Below, one piece after another: positions 45,663 through 56,398 of a stretch of 64,000 bases of DNA. The DNA is taken from positions 434,001 to 498,000 of the forward strand of contig JAHQIY010000027.1 in NCBI GenBank assembly GCA_019054805.1. Direction: 5' to 3'. The position numbers were made by a program, and so were the translations under genes. How positions within the stretch are numbered: the first letter of the stretch is position 1; the number at the start of each line of letters is the position of its first letter. The notes beneath the pieces are model-generated. The model was not told where the DNA came from, did no database searches, and worked only from the letters and a program-made list of their open reading frames with translations. This DNA comes from Brachionus manjavacas. Its lineage: Eukaryota; Rotifera; Eurotatoria; Ploima; Brachionidae.

Positions 45663-46044
45663 GATTAGAATAATACCATTCTATAAATTTTTACCAAACA
45701 TTGTGGCAAAGTGAAAATCATTCATTAATTTATTTGTGGAAGATTTTGAAATCAATTAAATCATGTGACTAACATAATTATGAAAAAATTATATTTTATT
45801 TATAATTTTATTTAGAAAGACAGGACCTCCCTTCATTTTATTTTATTTTTTTTACATTACCCTCGCGATGTCTACTGCATAAATAATAAAAATAATAAAT
45901 TAATTTTTTTTAATTATTAAATAAGTTTCTAGTAATTTTTGAAGAGCTGAAAATTGGCAAGTGTCATAAACCTTAATAAATATGTTATTTCCGGATTTGT
46001 TCTAAATCAAAGCTTTCTCTTAATAATAAAAATATTAATTTTTT

Positions 46045-46640
46045 TTCTTATTTTATTTATTTGTTAACTGTAGCGAGCTTAAGCTCCTTCAGAATAAAAT
46101 CAAAAAAAAAAAAATGAAATAAAAATAGAGTTAAATAAAATCAAAAAAAGAAAAAATCAAAAAATAAATTTAAAAATAAAGTAAATAAAGTAAAATAGAG
46201 TAAGAAGACAAGAAATTATGCTTTTGTATTTATACAATAGGGGATTTAAGTTTTGTAATGTTAATTTTTAATTTTGATAATTATTATTCATTGTGTTCTA
46301 TTATCTTAAACCGAATCAAACCGACTCAGACCGAACTCGGAGTTAGCATGAGCAATCCAACAGCGGTGGAGATTTTCTTCTTGGTAAAGACCTTATTATT
46401 TTTTTTTTTTCGGTAATTTTATGATTATTTTTTGTAACAAATTAACAGTTAAATCAAGTAGGCTAGAATAAAATGAGATTAAAAGGGGACATTATTATAT
46501 ATATAATTAAAAAATAAAGTTACATGTGATATATGTTTACAAAGTTGAAGTTTCAGGAAAATGAGAAGAAATAGTTAGGTAGCAATTACACAATGGAGTC
46601 GGGTATTCGATGTATCTTGATTCGAAACCCTTCAAGTACT
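46045..46640 (-). mobile_element. Family A LINE 3' end, interrupted
   Basis: 46045-46215 (hairpin GAGC-TTAA-GCTC) and 46505-46640 (last codons) belong to one 3' end. The 290 bp between contain a family C-like block (46255-46305) and a 10-bp tandem (CCGAATCAAA/CCGACTCAGA/CCGAACTCGG at 46314-46343). Confidence 0.65.
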
Positions 46641-46711
46641 TATACAAAAGAATAAGTTCTAAATCAAATCTTTCTCTAAATAATAAAAATATTAATTTTT
46701 TGTCTTATTAA

Positions 46712-47092
46712 TTAATCAGTGTATTAAAATTTAATTTAGAATCAAATTTTATACCAAGAAACTTGATTTCTTTTTGGCTCATTATTCTGTTTCCATAAAT
46801 TTTTAAGTTTAGATCATCACTCATTTTTTTGTACCTAGAGAAGGCTGCTGAACACGACTTTTCAACTGATATCTTCATTTTCCACTTAATTAGCCATTGT
46901 TCTAGTTCGTTGGTGTATTTGTTAATCTTATTTTCTAGGTTCCCTTTTTTGTTGTAAATTAAGAATGTAACTAGATCATCTGCGAAAAGCAGAGAGTATT
47001 CATTATTTGTTTTGTTTCTTTTTGGGATGTCATTAATATATATACTAAATAAAAGAGGACTAATTACTGAGCCTTGAGGAACACCTGCAGTT
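46712..47092 (-). mobile_element. Family A LINE RT fragment
   Basis: Covers PQGS...LLFSIYINDI, FADD (about 46975) and FLGIKFDSK. Nearly identical to 43900-44210. Confidence 0.8.
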
Positions 47093-47107
47093 ATACATTA
47101 CTTTACA

Positions 47108-47152
47108 CAGTGTTAAATACTAGCGACTTGCTAAGCGCATGAAATCTTGGAC
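47108..47152. repeat. Copy of the 35963 palindromic element core
   Basis: TTTACACAGTGTTAAATACT...TTGCTAAGCGCATGA shared with 35975-36018. It starts right at the end of the LINE fragment. Confidence 0.55.
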
Positions 47153-47539
47153 ATTAAGAGAACTTCATTTCGGAGTAGTTTTTCACAGCAATTAGTCAAT
47201 TTTAAAAATAGGCGAATTGGTAAACTAAAAAAAACTGTTCAACCTTTGGACGAGAACTTAAGAATTTCGAGTTGTTTACTCTAAAGATTTGTTTGGTTAA
47301 AAGTTATGAAAATTTTAAAAAATCTCATGATTTTGAGACTTGTTTTTGTAATTTTGAATACCTGGAACTTCAAATGGAAGATGAAAAATTGAGTTAAAAA
47401 TTCTTGTTAAATGATTTTGATCTTAGAATCTCCGGATATGGTCAAACAAATGTTAAATTCAATTTTTAGTAATTGGGGAAAATTTTAAAAAAATTAAAAA
47501 TTCACAATAGCAAAATATTGTCCCTCATTGTTTTTTCCT
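47153..47539. other. AT-rich spacer
   Basis: Nothing recognised. Confidence 0.45.
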
Positions 47540-47900
47540 CCGTAAGATTTAATAGTAGCATTAATAGCTCTAGTTTACTCGGGTTTAGTAATTAATACAA
47601 TCTCAAAGAGGCGCTTAGCCGTTTATGGCTTTTGCATTTTATTGTTCCATTGATCAATTTATTCCATGATTCTACATTTTTGTCTTGTTCTGTTAATTTC
47701 TCTCACAAATTTCCAATAATTTTCTCTTCTTGACTCTGGCATGAGCTTTTTGCATAATTTATTCCTTTAACCAGATTTATTTTTTCAAATCCATCTACTA
47801 TTTAAAATGTTTGTATTAAATCGCCTCTCAATCGTCTCGCTTTTAATCTTTTCATCCCAAGACTAATAAGTCTCTCTTCTTAGGACATGCTGCATTGGAC
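47540..47900 (-). mobile_element. CR1-like LINE C-terminal fragment
   Basis: Minus-strand text: GMKRLKARRLRGDLIQTF, VDGFEKINLVKGINYA, VESWNKLINGTIKCKSHKRL. Stops are present. Confidence 0.75.
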
Positions 47901-48227
47901 ATGTCTTTAATTAATTTGATGTGTGATTTTAAAGAAAGTTGCAAATGGGGCATTCGAAATGAGCTCTTTCGAACGATGTACATAGTGGAATTACCATCTT
48001 TTTTTCAAAGTAAGTAAAAGGTATTCTAATTTGCCACAGAAACTCGAGAGCTCGAGAGCCTGTTTAAATTGAGCGTAATTTGAAAAGCACAGGTAAAAGA
48101 AAAAGGAAGATTAAATCAGCAAAAAAAATAAGCGCATCAATTTAGCAATTTTTTTTCGTTTTTCTCACATTTTGATTAATAATCCAATATTAACGATCAA
48201 TGTTATGTTTAATCTGCATGTTTATTT

Positions 48228-48390
48228 TAATTTATTAGTTTCGAAAAAGTAAAAAATTGCAAGCAATTTATCTATTATTGTATGTGTAAACTCAATTGAC
48301 GATTTGATTTTAATAACTATTAAGTATTTGTTTTTTATTCACGTGTGTCTATGCTTAATATGCTCGTTCCTCGCAAATTAAAATCTTTAA
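48228..48390. repeat. Dispersed repeat, short form
   Basis: Ends match 33075-33150 and 33830-33890. The middle is absent. Confidence 0.55.
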
Positions 48391-48396
48391 TTTTCA

Positions 48397-48563
48397 ACTT
48401 TAATTTTTTTTAGCTTATTTACTCTATTTTGATTCTTTATTTTTTATCTAATTTTATTAACTTTAATTTTATTTTTATTTTATTTTTTTATTTTATTTTT
48501 AATTTATTCTGAAGGAGCTTTAGCTCGGTACAGAAAAAAAATAAAAAAAAAAAAAAAAAAAAA
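48397..48563 (+). mobile_element. Family A LINE 3' end
   Basis: 3' UTR with GAGC-TTTA-GCTC near 48515 and a long A-rich tail. Confidence 0.85.
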
Positions 48564-48641
48564 TTATATTTTAACTTAACCTATAATTTAACCTGGCTGA
48601 ATGTCATCCTGAGCTGAAGAATAGTCATTCACAAAAAACTC

Positions 48642-48644
48642 CCA

Positions 48645-48677
<33 letters not shown>

Positions 48678-48678
48678 T
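48642..48678. repeat. (ATT)n microsatellite
   Basis: About 12 units, joined to the family C tail. Confidence 0.9.
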
Positions 48679-48881
48679 ATTTCAATGAACGCCTTGAAGG
48701 GGATGTAAAAAAAACAAAAAAAAAATTTAAAAATAAAATGTAATAAACAAGACCAAATTTAAGTGTTTTCTAAAAATTTGAATGAAATATCTAATTTTAA
48801 TTTGAAATGTAAATTTTTTTAAATTCAATAATTATTATTCATTTTGTGCTCTAAATTTTTTTTTATAAAAAAGAATCTATT

Positions 48882-49500
48882 TTAATTTGATTTGAGAAGT
48901 TCTAGGATTTTTCTGTTTTTCTCACTCGATTCTCTTAAAAGGTACCTTGTCGACTCCATCGGCCCATCTTTGCTTTCTTCTTTGTTAGGCATGTTTTCAG
49001 GCTTTATCCTTTCACTTGCTTTGGCTGCCATATTTCCTATATTTTTTTTTTCTTCTAGGATGGTTTTCATTTCATCTATCACGGATTTTTTGCCAGACTT
49101 GTTTTTAAGTCACAAGTCTTAAGTCAAGTCAAGTCATTGACTTAAATTTTTTTTTTAGTGAAGTTAAGTCAAGTGAACTAATTATCTGATTTTTAAACTA
49201 AAACATAAATATGATTTTTTATTTTAATCCAAAAAAAGTTTAGTTTTAAAATCAGAAAATTAGTTGACTCGACTAAACTTCACTAAAAAAATGAAAAAAA
49301 TTTTTAAGACATTGGCTTTGACTTAAAAAAAAAAAATTTAAGTCAAGTCATAACTTTGACTTAAATTTTTCTGACTTAGACTTAAAACTGTGACTTTAAA
49401 AACAAGTCTGTTTTTTGCTAGTTCTATTTTCTAAATCTCTTGTTTCATTTAGGATAATGTTCACTAGTGTCTTTGTAAATTTGTTGTTTGCTAATCTCAT
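48882..49500 (-). pseudogene. Family C protein C-terminus (split by the MITE)
   Basis: Before the MITE the frame reads LANNKFTKTLVNIILNETRD then LENRTSKK. After it, SVIDEMKTILEEKKNIGN to SSEKNRKILELLKSN. Highly charged, probably coiled coil. The same sequence, without the MITE, recurs at 63380-63484. Confidence 0.5.
49094..49410. mobile_element. hAT-type MITE (CAGACTTG family)
   Basis: 317 bp with ends CAGACTTGTTTTTAAGTCAC and GTGACTTTAAAAACAAGTCTG-type complements. Perfect 8-bp duplication TTTTTTGC (49086-49093, 49411-49418). The interior is a long imperfect inverted repeat of AAGTCAAGTC motifs. Confidence 0.88.
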
Positions 49501-49655
49501 TAATTTTTATTTATAATAGAATAATTTTGAAGAGGAACTCCACAGCTAATCTCATTATGAAGGACATTTTTCTCTTTACCAATACTCTCTCCATTAATAA
49601 ATAGTGGTACTTTTAATTGGGACATTTTTTTGGACGCACAAAAAATTAAACCATC

Positions 49656-50056
49656 GCATAATGAATAAAAAGTTAAGATTATTTTATTTTATAAAAGCAT
49701 AAAAGATCTTTGTCCAAGGCAAAGCGTTGCTCGGCCTCGACGAGAGAGAAAAAGAAAAGACCTTTCATCAAAACTTTTCTATAAGAGCTCAAGTATCTGA
49801 AGTGGCTCAAGTTACTGCAGTAGATCATCTTGGTCAAGTTGATCAAGTTTATGAGGTCTTTCAAAATACAGAGGCTGTTGAACTGACAAAAAGAGGTGGT
49901 CGACCACCAAAAGCCAAGTCAACTTAGAATATTGATTAAGCTATGTTTTTTTATGCTAAAGTTTTTATTTTAAAGTTAACTTATTTTATTATATGCGAGA
50001 CTAATTTTTATATGCTTTAATGACTAAATCTTTATACTTTACTTAACTTTTTATGC
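49656..50056. mobile_element. TIR element with AT-hook tail exon
   Basis: The left end GCATAATGAATAAAAAGTTA and the right end ACTTAACTTTTTATGC are complements apart from a small gap. TATGC motifs repeat toward the right end. The only coding text is 49727-49927. Confidence 0.5.
49727..49927 (+). pseudogene. MULE-type AT-hook tail
   Basis: Gln/Val-rich text followed by TEAVELTKRGGRPPKAKST and a stop. GGRPPK is an AT-hook core. Confidence 0.45.
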
Positions 50057-50099
50057 CTCAAAAAATTTTTTATTTTTTTTTATTTGTATTTCTGTACCG

Positions 50100-51730
50100 A
50101 GCTTAATTAAAAGATCATAATTTTTTATATTTTTTTTATGCTTTTTATTATGCAAAATTTAAATCTCTTATATGTTCAAATTATAAATTATTATTTTAAT
50201 TGAAACTAATTTAACAAAAAAACCCATATTTCGTTTTTATTTCTAATTTGTATCATTATTTTTGTCTTGCATTATACTTTTTACATTTTATAATTTTAAC
50301 ACATCGCCAGAATTTGCGCTGAATTAAATAATTTAACAAAAAATTGGTGATTTAATTCATTAATTGCTTTCTTTTTTTAAAAAAGGAAAATTTATTTAAA
50401 AATATAAAAAACTTTTTATTTTTTCAAATAAAATAAAAGCAATCGTTTATAAATTGGAATCAATCCGCTAAAAATTGTCTTTGCTCTCAAAAAAAAAAAG
50501 AAAATTTTAAAAATTGTAGAGTTAATTAAAAAATAGAAAAAAAGTCAATTTTTTCATTTTTTTTTGAGAGCAGAGACAATTTTTTTGTTAGAGTAAAAGT
50601 TAAATTTGGGCTTTATTTTTAGAAAATATCCCATATTCAGGGTATTTTCTTGCAAATTAAATTTTTATTGTTGTAATATATTAACTCTTAAAGAGAAAAG
50701 GTTGGATTTGGGCTTTACTCTTAGAGTCGTGAACACGAGTTTACTGTAATTAAAAAAAATTTAAATGAAGCTTTAAAAAAAAAAAAAAAAAAAAAAAATT
50801 TATATATAAAAAAGAAGAAGATAGATAGAAGAGATTTTTTTAATATCAATTTTCAAAATTTTCTCTGCTAATTAGCAAATACAAAAATATTGAGAAATTC
50901 TAATATACATTTTCAGATTTAAGTAAAAAAAATTGTCAATTATTATTATAATTATGATTAAATTAAAGGGGTTAAATACTCTGAAATTAAATAAAATCTT
51001 TAGCTTTCAAAATGTGAAAAAAAATTTTCAAATATTTATTCATGTATGCCTTTAAAAGTCGATCCAGGCAAAAATACAAAAGAGTTGATTTTTTGCCATA
51101 CTAAATAATTTTTTCTTTATTAATAATTATTTTTTTTTTTATTAAATTTTTTAAAAAGCCATAAATTTGAGAAAAAAAAAATTCAATTTTTAAATTTATT
51201 CTTTTGAATTTTTTTGAATTATCAAAATTTCCTTTCAAAAAAAAACACTCAAATTTCACAGTGCGTCAAATTGTGTCTGAACTCAATTTTAAAATTGAAA
51301 TTAACAACAAAAATGGATACTGTGTATGATCCGCTTCATGGCTCTAGGTCACACAATGCAAATTAGCTCTAAATTATGCATTCCTCCGATCAAGCCAGAA
51401 ATTTATTTTAATAATTAATCTAGACAAATAATTTATTAATATTGGAAAGAACGGAGAAGAGAAATCGAAACAACAACGAAAAATTATATTATGAACTTTA
51501 ATGCTAATTATCAGTATCTATTCGTTAACTTTTAAATCGATCAAATAGGTAACTATCTCTTCGTTACACATAGTTTCTAAAATTTTTATTTTTTTAACAT
51601 TTTTTTTAAACAGGAAAAAAATAGCAATCAAAGTTCTTTTCTTTTTAATTAAATCAAAAGACATGTTTCTCCCATTTCAATTATCGATCTAATTTGTATG
51701 TAAAAATAAAATTGAAATTTTTTATAAACT
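50100..51730. other. AT-rich stretch with a foldback and poly(A)
   Basis: A LINE A scrap (TTTCTGTACCGAGCTTAA at about 50088) precedes it. AAAATTGTCTTTGCTCTCAA (50473) and its complement near 50560-50580 form a hairpin. A run of about 24 A occurs near 50780. No gene. Confidence 0.5.
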
Positions 51731-51934
51731 TAATAAATTATTTCCCTTTAATTTTTTTTTCTAAATTAATTTTGTTAGTTCCTCGAGACTTTATTCCATT
51801 GGAAAAGTATTGGCGGTTGTAAATGATAAGCTTGGTGCTTAGATCTAAGATTTGAGTAAAAAATAAGAAAGTAATAAAAATAAAAGCTTTTGTAAAGTAA
51901 TTATTATTTATTAATAATTTACGGACTGTGCCCA

Positions 51935-52345
51935 TGAGGCCTCGGAATATGTTCCCTTTGAATCCACAAGTAGTAGTAGTAGTAGTAGCTATTTCTATGC
52001 TGGAGCCTCGAAATTTCTTTGTGATATTTGAAGCAGTGACCTCTTCCTTGGTTTTTGGTGACATTAAAATTGTGGCTTTTTTCCAGAGTTGTTTAAAAGT
52101 CACAAGTCTCAAGTCAAGTCCAAGTCCGGACCTTTTTTTTCAAAAGTCTGAGATAAGGTTTTTATTTTAAATTTTTTAATGATGAATTTACTTGGACTTG
52201 GACTTTAATTTGGCACTTTTTAGCAACTCTGCTTATTTCAACCAATTCTATTCCATGCATGAACTTGTATAATTGAATTAGATCACCTCTTTTTCTTCTT
52301 TCCACCAGATTTGGAATGTTCAAAGCCTCCGGTCTGCTTTCATAC
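51935..52345 (-). mobile_element. CR1-like LINE C-terminus, interrupted by a MITE
   Basis: 52232-52345 reads ALNIPNLVERRKRGDLIQLY, KFMHGIELVEI. After the MITE, 51990-52083 reads NVTKNQGRGHCFKYHKEIS. A (TAG)n expansion lies at 51969-51988. Confidence 0.65.
52084..52231. mobile_element. hAT-type MITE (CAGAGTTG)
   Basis: 148 bp with ends CAGAGTTG and CAACTCTG. 8-bp flanks CTTTTTTC and CTTATTTC (7 of 8). Internal AAGTCAAGTCCAAGTC and GACTTGGACTT motifs relate it to the CAGACTTG family. Confidence 0.75.
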
Positions 52346-53110
52346 GGTTTGTTTCTAATTGAAGAAATGTTAATATTTTAAAATATAAAAAATAAAGAGC
52401 AATTTTTTTAATTAAAACATTTTTTTTAGATTTAAAGGTTAAGTAAAAAGAAAAGGAAGAATTGTTTTTTTTTGGGATTCTAGGTATTTCTGTTTTGTTC
52501 AGGTCTTTTGAAAAAAATGGTTTTATATTAAAAATTTTATACAATCTAAATAGGAATGAGAAAACGGCCATTTTGAAGCCGATTATAAAAGATTTATATA
52601 AAGGCTTTGTGAAGTTCATTTCAATTCATTCAACTTTTGAGCGGAAAGTGCTAAAATTATTCTGTAAAATGCTACATATTGCAACAATTTTGTTTTTTTT
52701 TCACATTTACTATTATATATATTCATTAAAATTAATTTTTATTTAACAAAATTTGCCATTATTTTGGATCAACATTATTTATTGGAAATTAAATAATTAT
52801 CAAGATTTTTACAAAATTTAAATTTTAAACTTAAATTGAAAGTTAATAAATATTTTCATCAATTTTGATACTAAATTAGAATTAAAATAATTGTATTTTA
52901 TTCCTGATAGTTTTAAAATACGGATTAAAAAAAGTTATTTTTTCTCTAATTGAACCGAGTCAAATGATATAAATTCATGACCTCAGGGTCATGTTATTTA
53001 TGCTAAAAGACAAAAATTTAAGTAGAAAGTGCGTTTGGGTATTTGGAATTGTTGAAAGGGTAATACCAAGTCTTAAAATTGTTCGTCTAATTCTATTCTG
53101 GACAAAAAAA
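52346..53110. other. AT-rich stretch
   Basis: Open frames at 52320-52746 are low-complexity Phe/Lys/Ile text and are not supported. Confidence 0.45.
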
Positions 53111-53112
53111 TT

Positions 53113-53193
53113 GGGTGAACCAATAGTTCACACAATCTGAGAACAATAATTTTTCGGATAATAAGTGAACAATGGTTCACCTAACCAACTATA
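53113..53193. repeat. Palindromic element
   Basis: TGGGTGAACCAATAGTTCAC pairs with GTGAACAATGGTTCACCTA. Flanking GGGTAT.../...ATACCC may extend the arms. Confidence 0.5.
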
Positions 53194-53199
53194 CCCAGT

Positions 53200-53358
53200 T
53201 TTTCAACGACTGAAGATAAACTTTAATCTGAATGAATTATTTTCCTTTTTTTTTCTTTTTACTCATCTTTTTTATTTTATATTATTTAACTTTATTTTTA
53301 TTTTTTTCATATGTTTTTATTCTGAAGGAGCATTTATACTCGGTAAAAAATAAATAAA
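53200..53358 (+). mobile_element. Family A LINE 3' end, decayed
   Basis: TTATTCTGAAGGAGCATTTA then ACTCGGTA and an AAAT tail. Confidence 0.7.
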
Positions 53359-53689
53359 TGAATTGTTTAAAAGTTAAAAAAGTTAAAGTTAAAAAATTTT
53401 TTTTTTCAAATTTCCAAATAAAAATTAAACTCATTCTATTTCACATAAGAGTTAAATTTCAAATATGATAATGTCTGCAATATTAACTTAAAATTATTTT
53501 TTTTTAAACTGAAAAACATATTTAAAACATTGCACTTTTTCAATGGTATTTCAAAATTAGATACATTTTGTAATTCAAACACAAAAAACTAAACCATATT
53601 TATCATGATATTAAAAAGTGGAAGGAGAAAAAAAATTTATTTGAATAAAAAATGTTCAGATACTAAAAATTTAAATAATTTTATAAAAT

Positions 53690-54287
53690 TTATAAATATA
53701 AAATAATAAAATAAAAATTAAATAAGAAAAGTAACAGAAAATTAAAAATATGAAAAAGAGGATTAATATTAAAATTAAGTATAATAAGCTGAAGTAAAAT
53801 GAAAAAAAAAAAGATATATATTGAAATAGTTTGCTACATGTGACAGATGTTATCATAGTTGAAGCTTCATAAAAAAAATGGAAATAGTAAGGTAGCAATT
53901 ACACAATCTAGTTGAGTATTCAAAATATCTTGATTCGAAACCTTCTATGTATTCCTCCACTAGTCTGACTATCAATGGAATAGAATGACTCAGTTCTGTC
54001 CCAACATGTCTCTCACTAAACTCAAAAAGCCGATTCGAGACTGTCAGTAATTTAAGTTTAAAACCTCTTGGTGCATAATATTTTAACTTAAAGATAAACC
54101 TTACAGCTGTATTCTGAATTGTAAAGTAAGTCATTGTTCTAGCTAGTTGGTATATTTATCTATTTTATTTTAAAGCTTCCTCTTTTTGTTATAAATGAAG
54201 AATGTAGCTAAATCATCTGCGAAAAGCAAAGAGTATTCATTATTTGTTTTGATTCTTTTGGGGATGTCATTAATATATATACTAAAA
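53690..54287 (-). mobile_element. Family A LINE with internal deletion
   Basis: The RT FADD piece (54125-54287) is joined directly to the C-terminal piece (53853-54134), skipping about 100 codons. It carries the YYAPRGFKLKLLT subfamily marker. Confidence 0.78.
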
Positions 54288-54411
54288 AATTTTATTTAAC
54301 TTTTTTTGATTTTATATTTTTATTCTGAACAAGCTTTAGATTTAATTAATAATTTTAGCTCAAGAATCAAATTTAATAACAAGAAGGTTATTTGGTATTC
54401 TTTTTCCTAAT

Positions 54412-55165
54412 GGTTATTTATTTATTTGTTTTCTGTACCGAGCTAGGGCTCCTTCATAATAAAAAAAAATCAAAATAAAATAAAGTTAAATAAGATAGAA
54501 TAAAAATTTTAAAAAATAAAATGTAATAAAATGGTTTAAAATAGAGGAAAATTAATGAAATTGAACTAGAGAGTTAAAGGATACATATTTTCAAAAAATT
54601 GATTGTTCAGGAAAAAAAGAAGAAATAGTAAGGTAGCAATTACACAATGGAGTTGGGTATTCAATATATCTTGATTCGAAACCTTCTTTGTATTCCTCCA
54701 CCAGTCTTACAACCAATGGAATAGAATTACTCAGTCCTGTCCCAACATATCTCTCACTCAACTCAAAAAGACGATTTGAGATTGTTAGTAATTTTAGTTT
54801 ATTAAAAGCTTCATGTTGCACGATGTTGGAGGGAGTATCATATTTTAACTTAAGGATAGATCTTACTGCTGTATTCTGAATTGCTTGTAGTTTTTTGATA
54901 TTATTTTCTGAAAATGAATTTAAGCAAGGAAAAGAATAGTCTAAAATCGATCCGACCAAAGATTTATATATATTTCCTAGTGTGTTTTGATTGAGACCCT
55001 ATTTTTGTTTGACAATATCTTAATAATATTTAGCCTTTTGTTGCAGCGTTCTTTAATTTCGTCTACTAGTATATTAAAGTTTAACTTAGAATCAAATTTA
55101 ATGCCAAGAAATTTGATTTCTTTTTGGCTCACTATTCTGTTTCTATTAATTTTTAAGTTTATCTA
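54412..55165 (-). mobile_element. Family A LINE, 5'-truncated
   Basis: Hairpin GAGC-CCTA-GCTC near 54440. The C-terminal frame is 54591-54959 (thumb to [10 protein letters not shown]). Truncated in KIYGNR. Confidence 0.85.
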
Positions 55166-55290
55166 TTTATTTATTTTATTTAAAAAAAATAAAAAAAAAT
55201 AAAATAAAAATAAAATTAAAGTTAATAAAATTAGATAAAAAAAAAGAATCAAAATAGAGTAAATAAGCTAAAAAAAATTAAAGTTGAAAA
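55166..55290 (-). mobile_element. Second LINE A 3' UTR tail, abutting the previous copy
   Basis: AAAT tail and the GTAAATAAGCTAAAAAAA block without the hairpin. Confidence 0.6.
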
Positions 55291-55433
55291 AGCTACTCAA
55301 TGATATTTAAATAATTTGATAAGATAATTATCCTTTCAAGTTTGATTATTAGATTTGGTTTCATTTTCTTATAAAGTGATTCGTCTTTAATCGATAATTG
55401 ATTGATATGCTTAATTATTTTAAAATTGACACT

Positions 55434-55541
55434 TACGTGAAAATAAAAGAAAAAATTGTAAACGTAATCAGAAAAAAAAATTTATTTTCAGGTAAATTAC
55501 GTGTACTAATAATCAATATTTTCACGTAAGATACGTGAAAA
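55434..55541. repeat. Palindrome with TTACGTGAAAAT arms
   Basis: CTTACGTGAAAATAAAAG on the left faces ATTTTCACGTAAGATACGTG on the right. Confidence 0.45.
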
Positions 55542-55672
55542 TTAGTTCTTTTAATATCATAGGCTTTAGAAATATCAAAAAACAGACAATATTCTCTTTT
55601 GTCTGTCAAGTCATAACTTTGACTTAAATTTTTCTGACTTAGACTTAAAACTATGACTTAAAAACAAGTCTG
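55542..55672 (-). mobile_element. RT scrap joined to a half CAGACTTG MITE
   Basis: 55550-55604 reads EYCLFFDISKAYDI on the minus strand. 55606-55672 is the right half of the AAGTC MITE family, ending ACAAGTCTG. Confidence 0.6.
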
Positions 55673-55684
55673 ATTGCAACTATT

Positions 55685-55797
55685 GCATTAATTTTTTCTT
55701 AGCTGATTTCACTTTTAATTTTACTTTACTTAATTTTAATTTTATTTTTATTCTTAAGGAGCTAAAACACGGTACAGTTAACATGTAAATAAATAAA
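55685..55797 (+). mobile_element. Family A LINE 3' end, decayed
   Basis: TTAAGGAGCTAAAACACGGT then a GTACAG-like end and an AAAT tail. Confidence 0.65.
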
Positions 55798-55799
55798 CC

Positions 55800-56050
55800 G
55801 AGCATCGATGCATTCATTTCAAAAACTCGTGTAATTGACGAAGAGCATATTCAAGTTCGCCCATCAAAGATACATTCTAGTGTACTTAGCCCTTCTTTTG
55901 TTAGTTTGTCTAATGAGATTTTCCTCTTATTTCATGTTATTTTACTAATGATGCTCTCTAAATGTTGCAAAATAACTTAAAAGCATTGAGATCAGAGGGA
56001 CAAACTATTCCTTGCAAATTATGTTCTTTGAATTGTGAATCAAAGTCAAT
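55800..56050 (+). other. Coding-like text of unknown origin
   Basis: Plus-strand pieces such as VIDEEHIQVRPSKIHSSVLS and ALRSEGQTIPCKLCSLNCES (a CxxC...C pattern) look like a decayed mobile-element protein or an unplaced exon. Frames change between them. Confidence 0.3.
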
Positions 56051-56057
56051 CGTCTGT

Positions 56058-56235
56058 GGCTTATTATTTATTTTATTTATTTGTTTTCTGTACCGAGCAA
56101 GAGCTCCTTCAGAATTAGTTAAAAATAAAATAAAAAAAATAAAATAAGAATAAAATTAAAGTTAATAAAATTAGATAAAAAAAAAAGAATCAAAAATGAG
56201 TAAATAAGCTAAAAAAATGAAAGTTCAAGTTGAAA
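56058..56235 (-). mobile_element. Family A LINE 3' end upstream of syntrophin
   Basis: Hairpin GAGC-TCTT-GCTC and the 3' UTR block. It lies 160 bp from the syntrophin start codon. Confidence 0.85.
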
Positions 56236-56398
56236 GTGTTGTAATTATATTTTTCATTAAAAATGTGTTAAAAAAGCTTATGCTCCTAAGCTAAAAAAAA
56301 TGGTATTGTGCTAATTGCAATGATAATTATGTAATCTTTAGGTGTTAATCTCGTTGTTTAGATTAAATGGCTGGTGTTGAGGTCTAATTTGATTCGAA

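Larger units (their letters stand above)
48668..49560 (-). mobile_element. Family C LINE 3' part, interrupted by a hAT MITE
   Basis: The 3' tail and decayed hairpin are at 48680-48705. The coding part ends near 48880. The interruption is at 49094-49410. Confidence 0.65.

Noticed and set aside
52320..52746. Two overlapping frames of about 95 codons
   Set aside because: Phe/Lys/Ile-rich text on both strands, as expected from AT-rich DNA.
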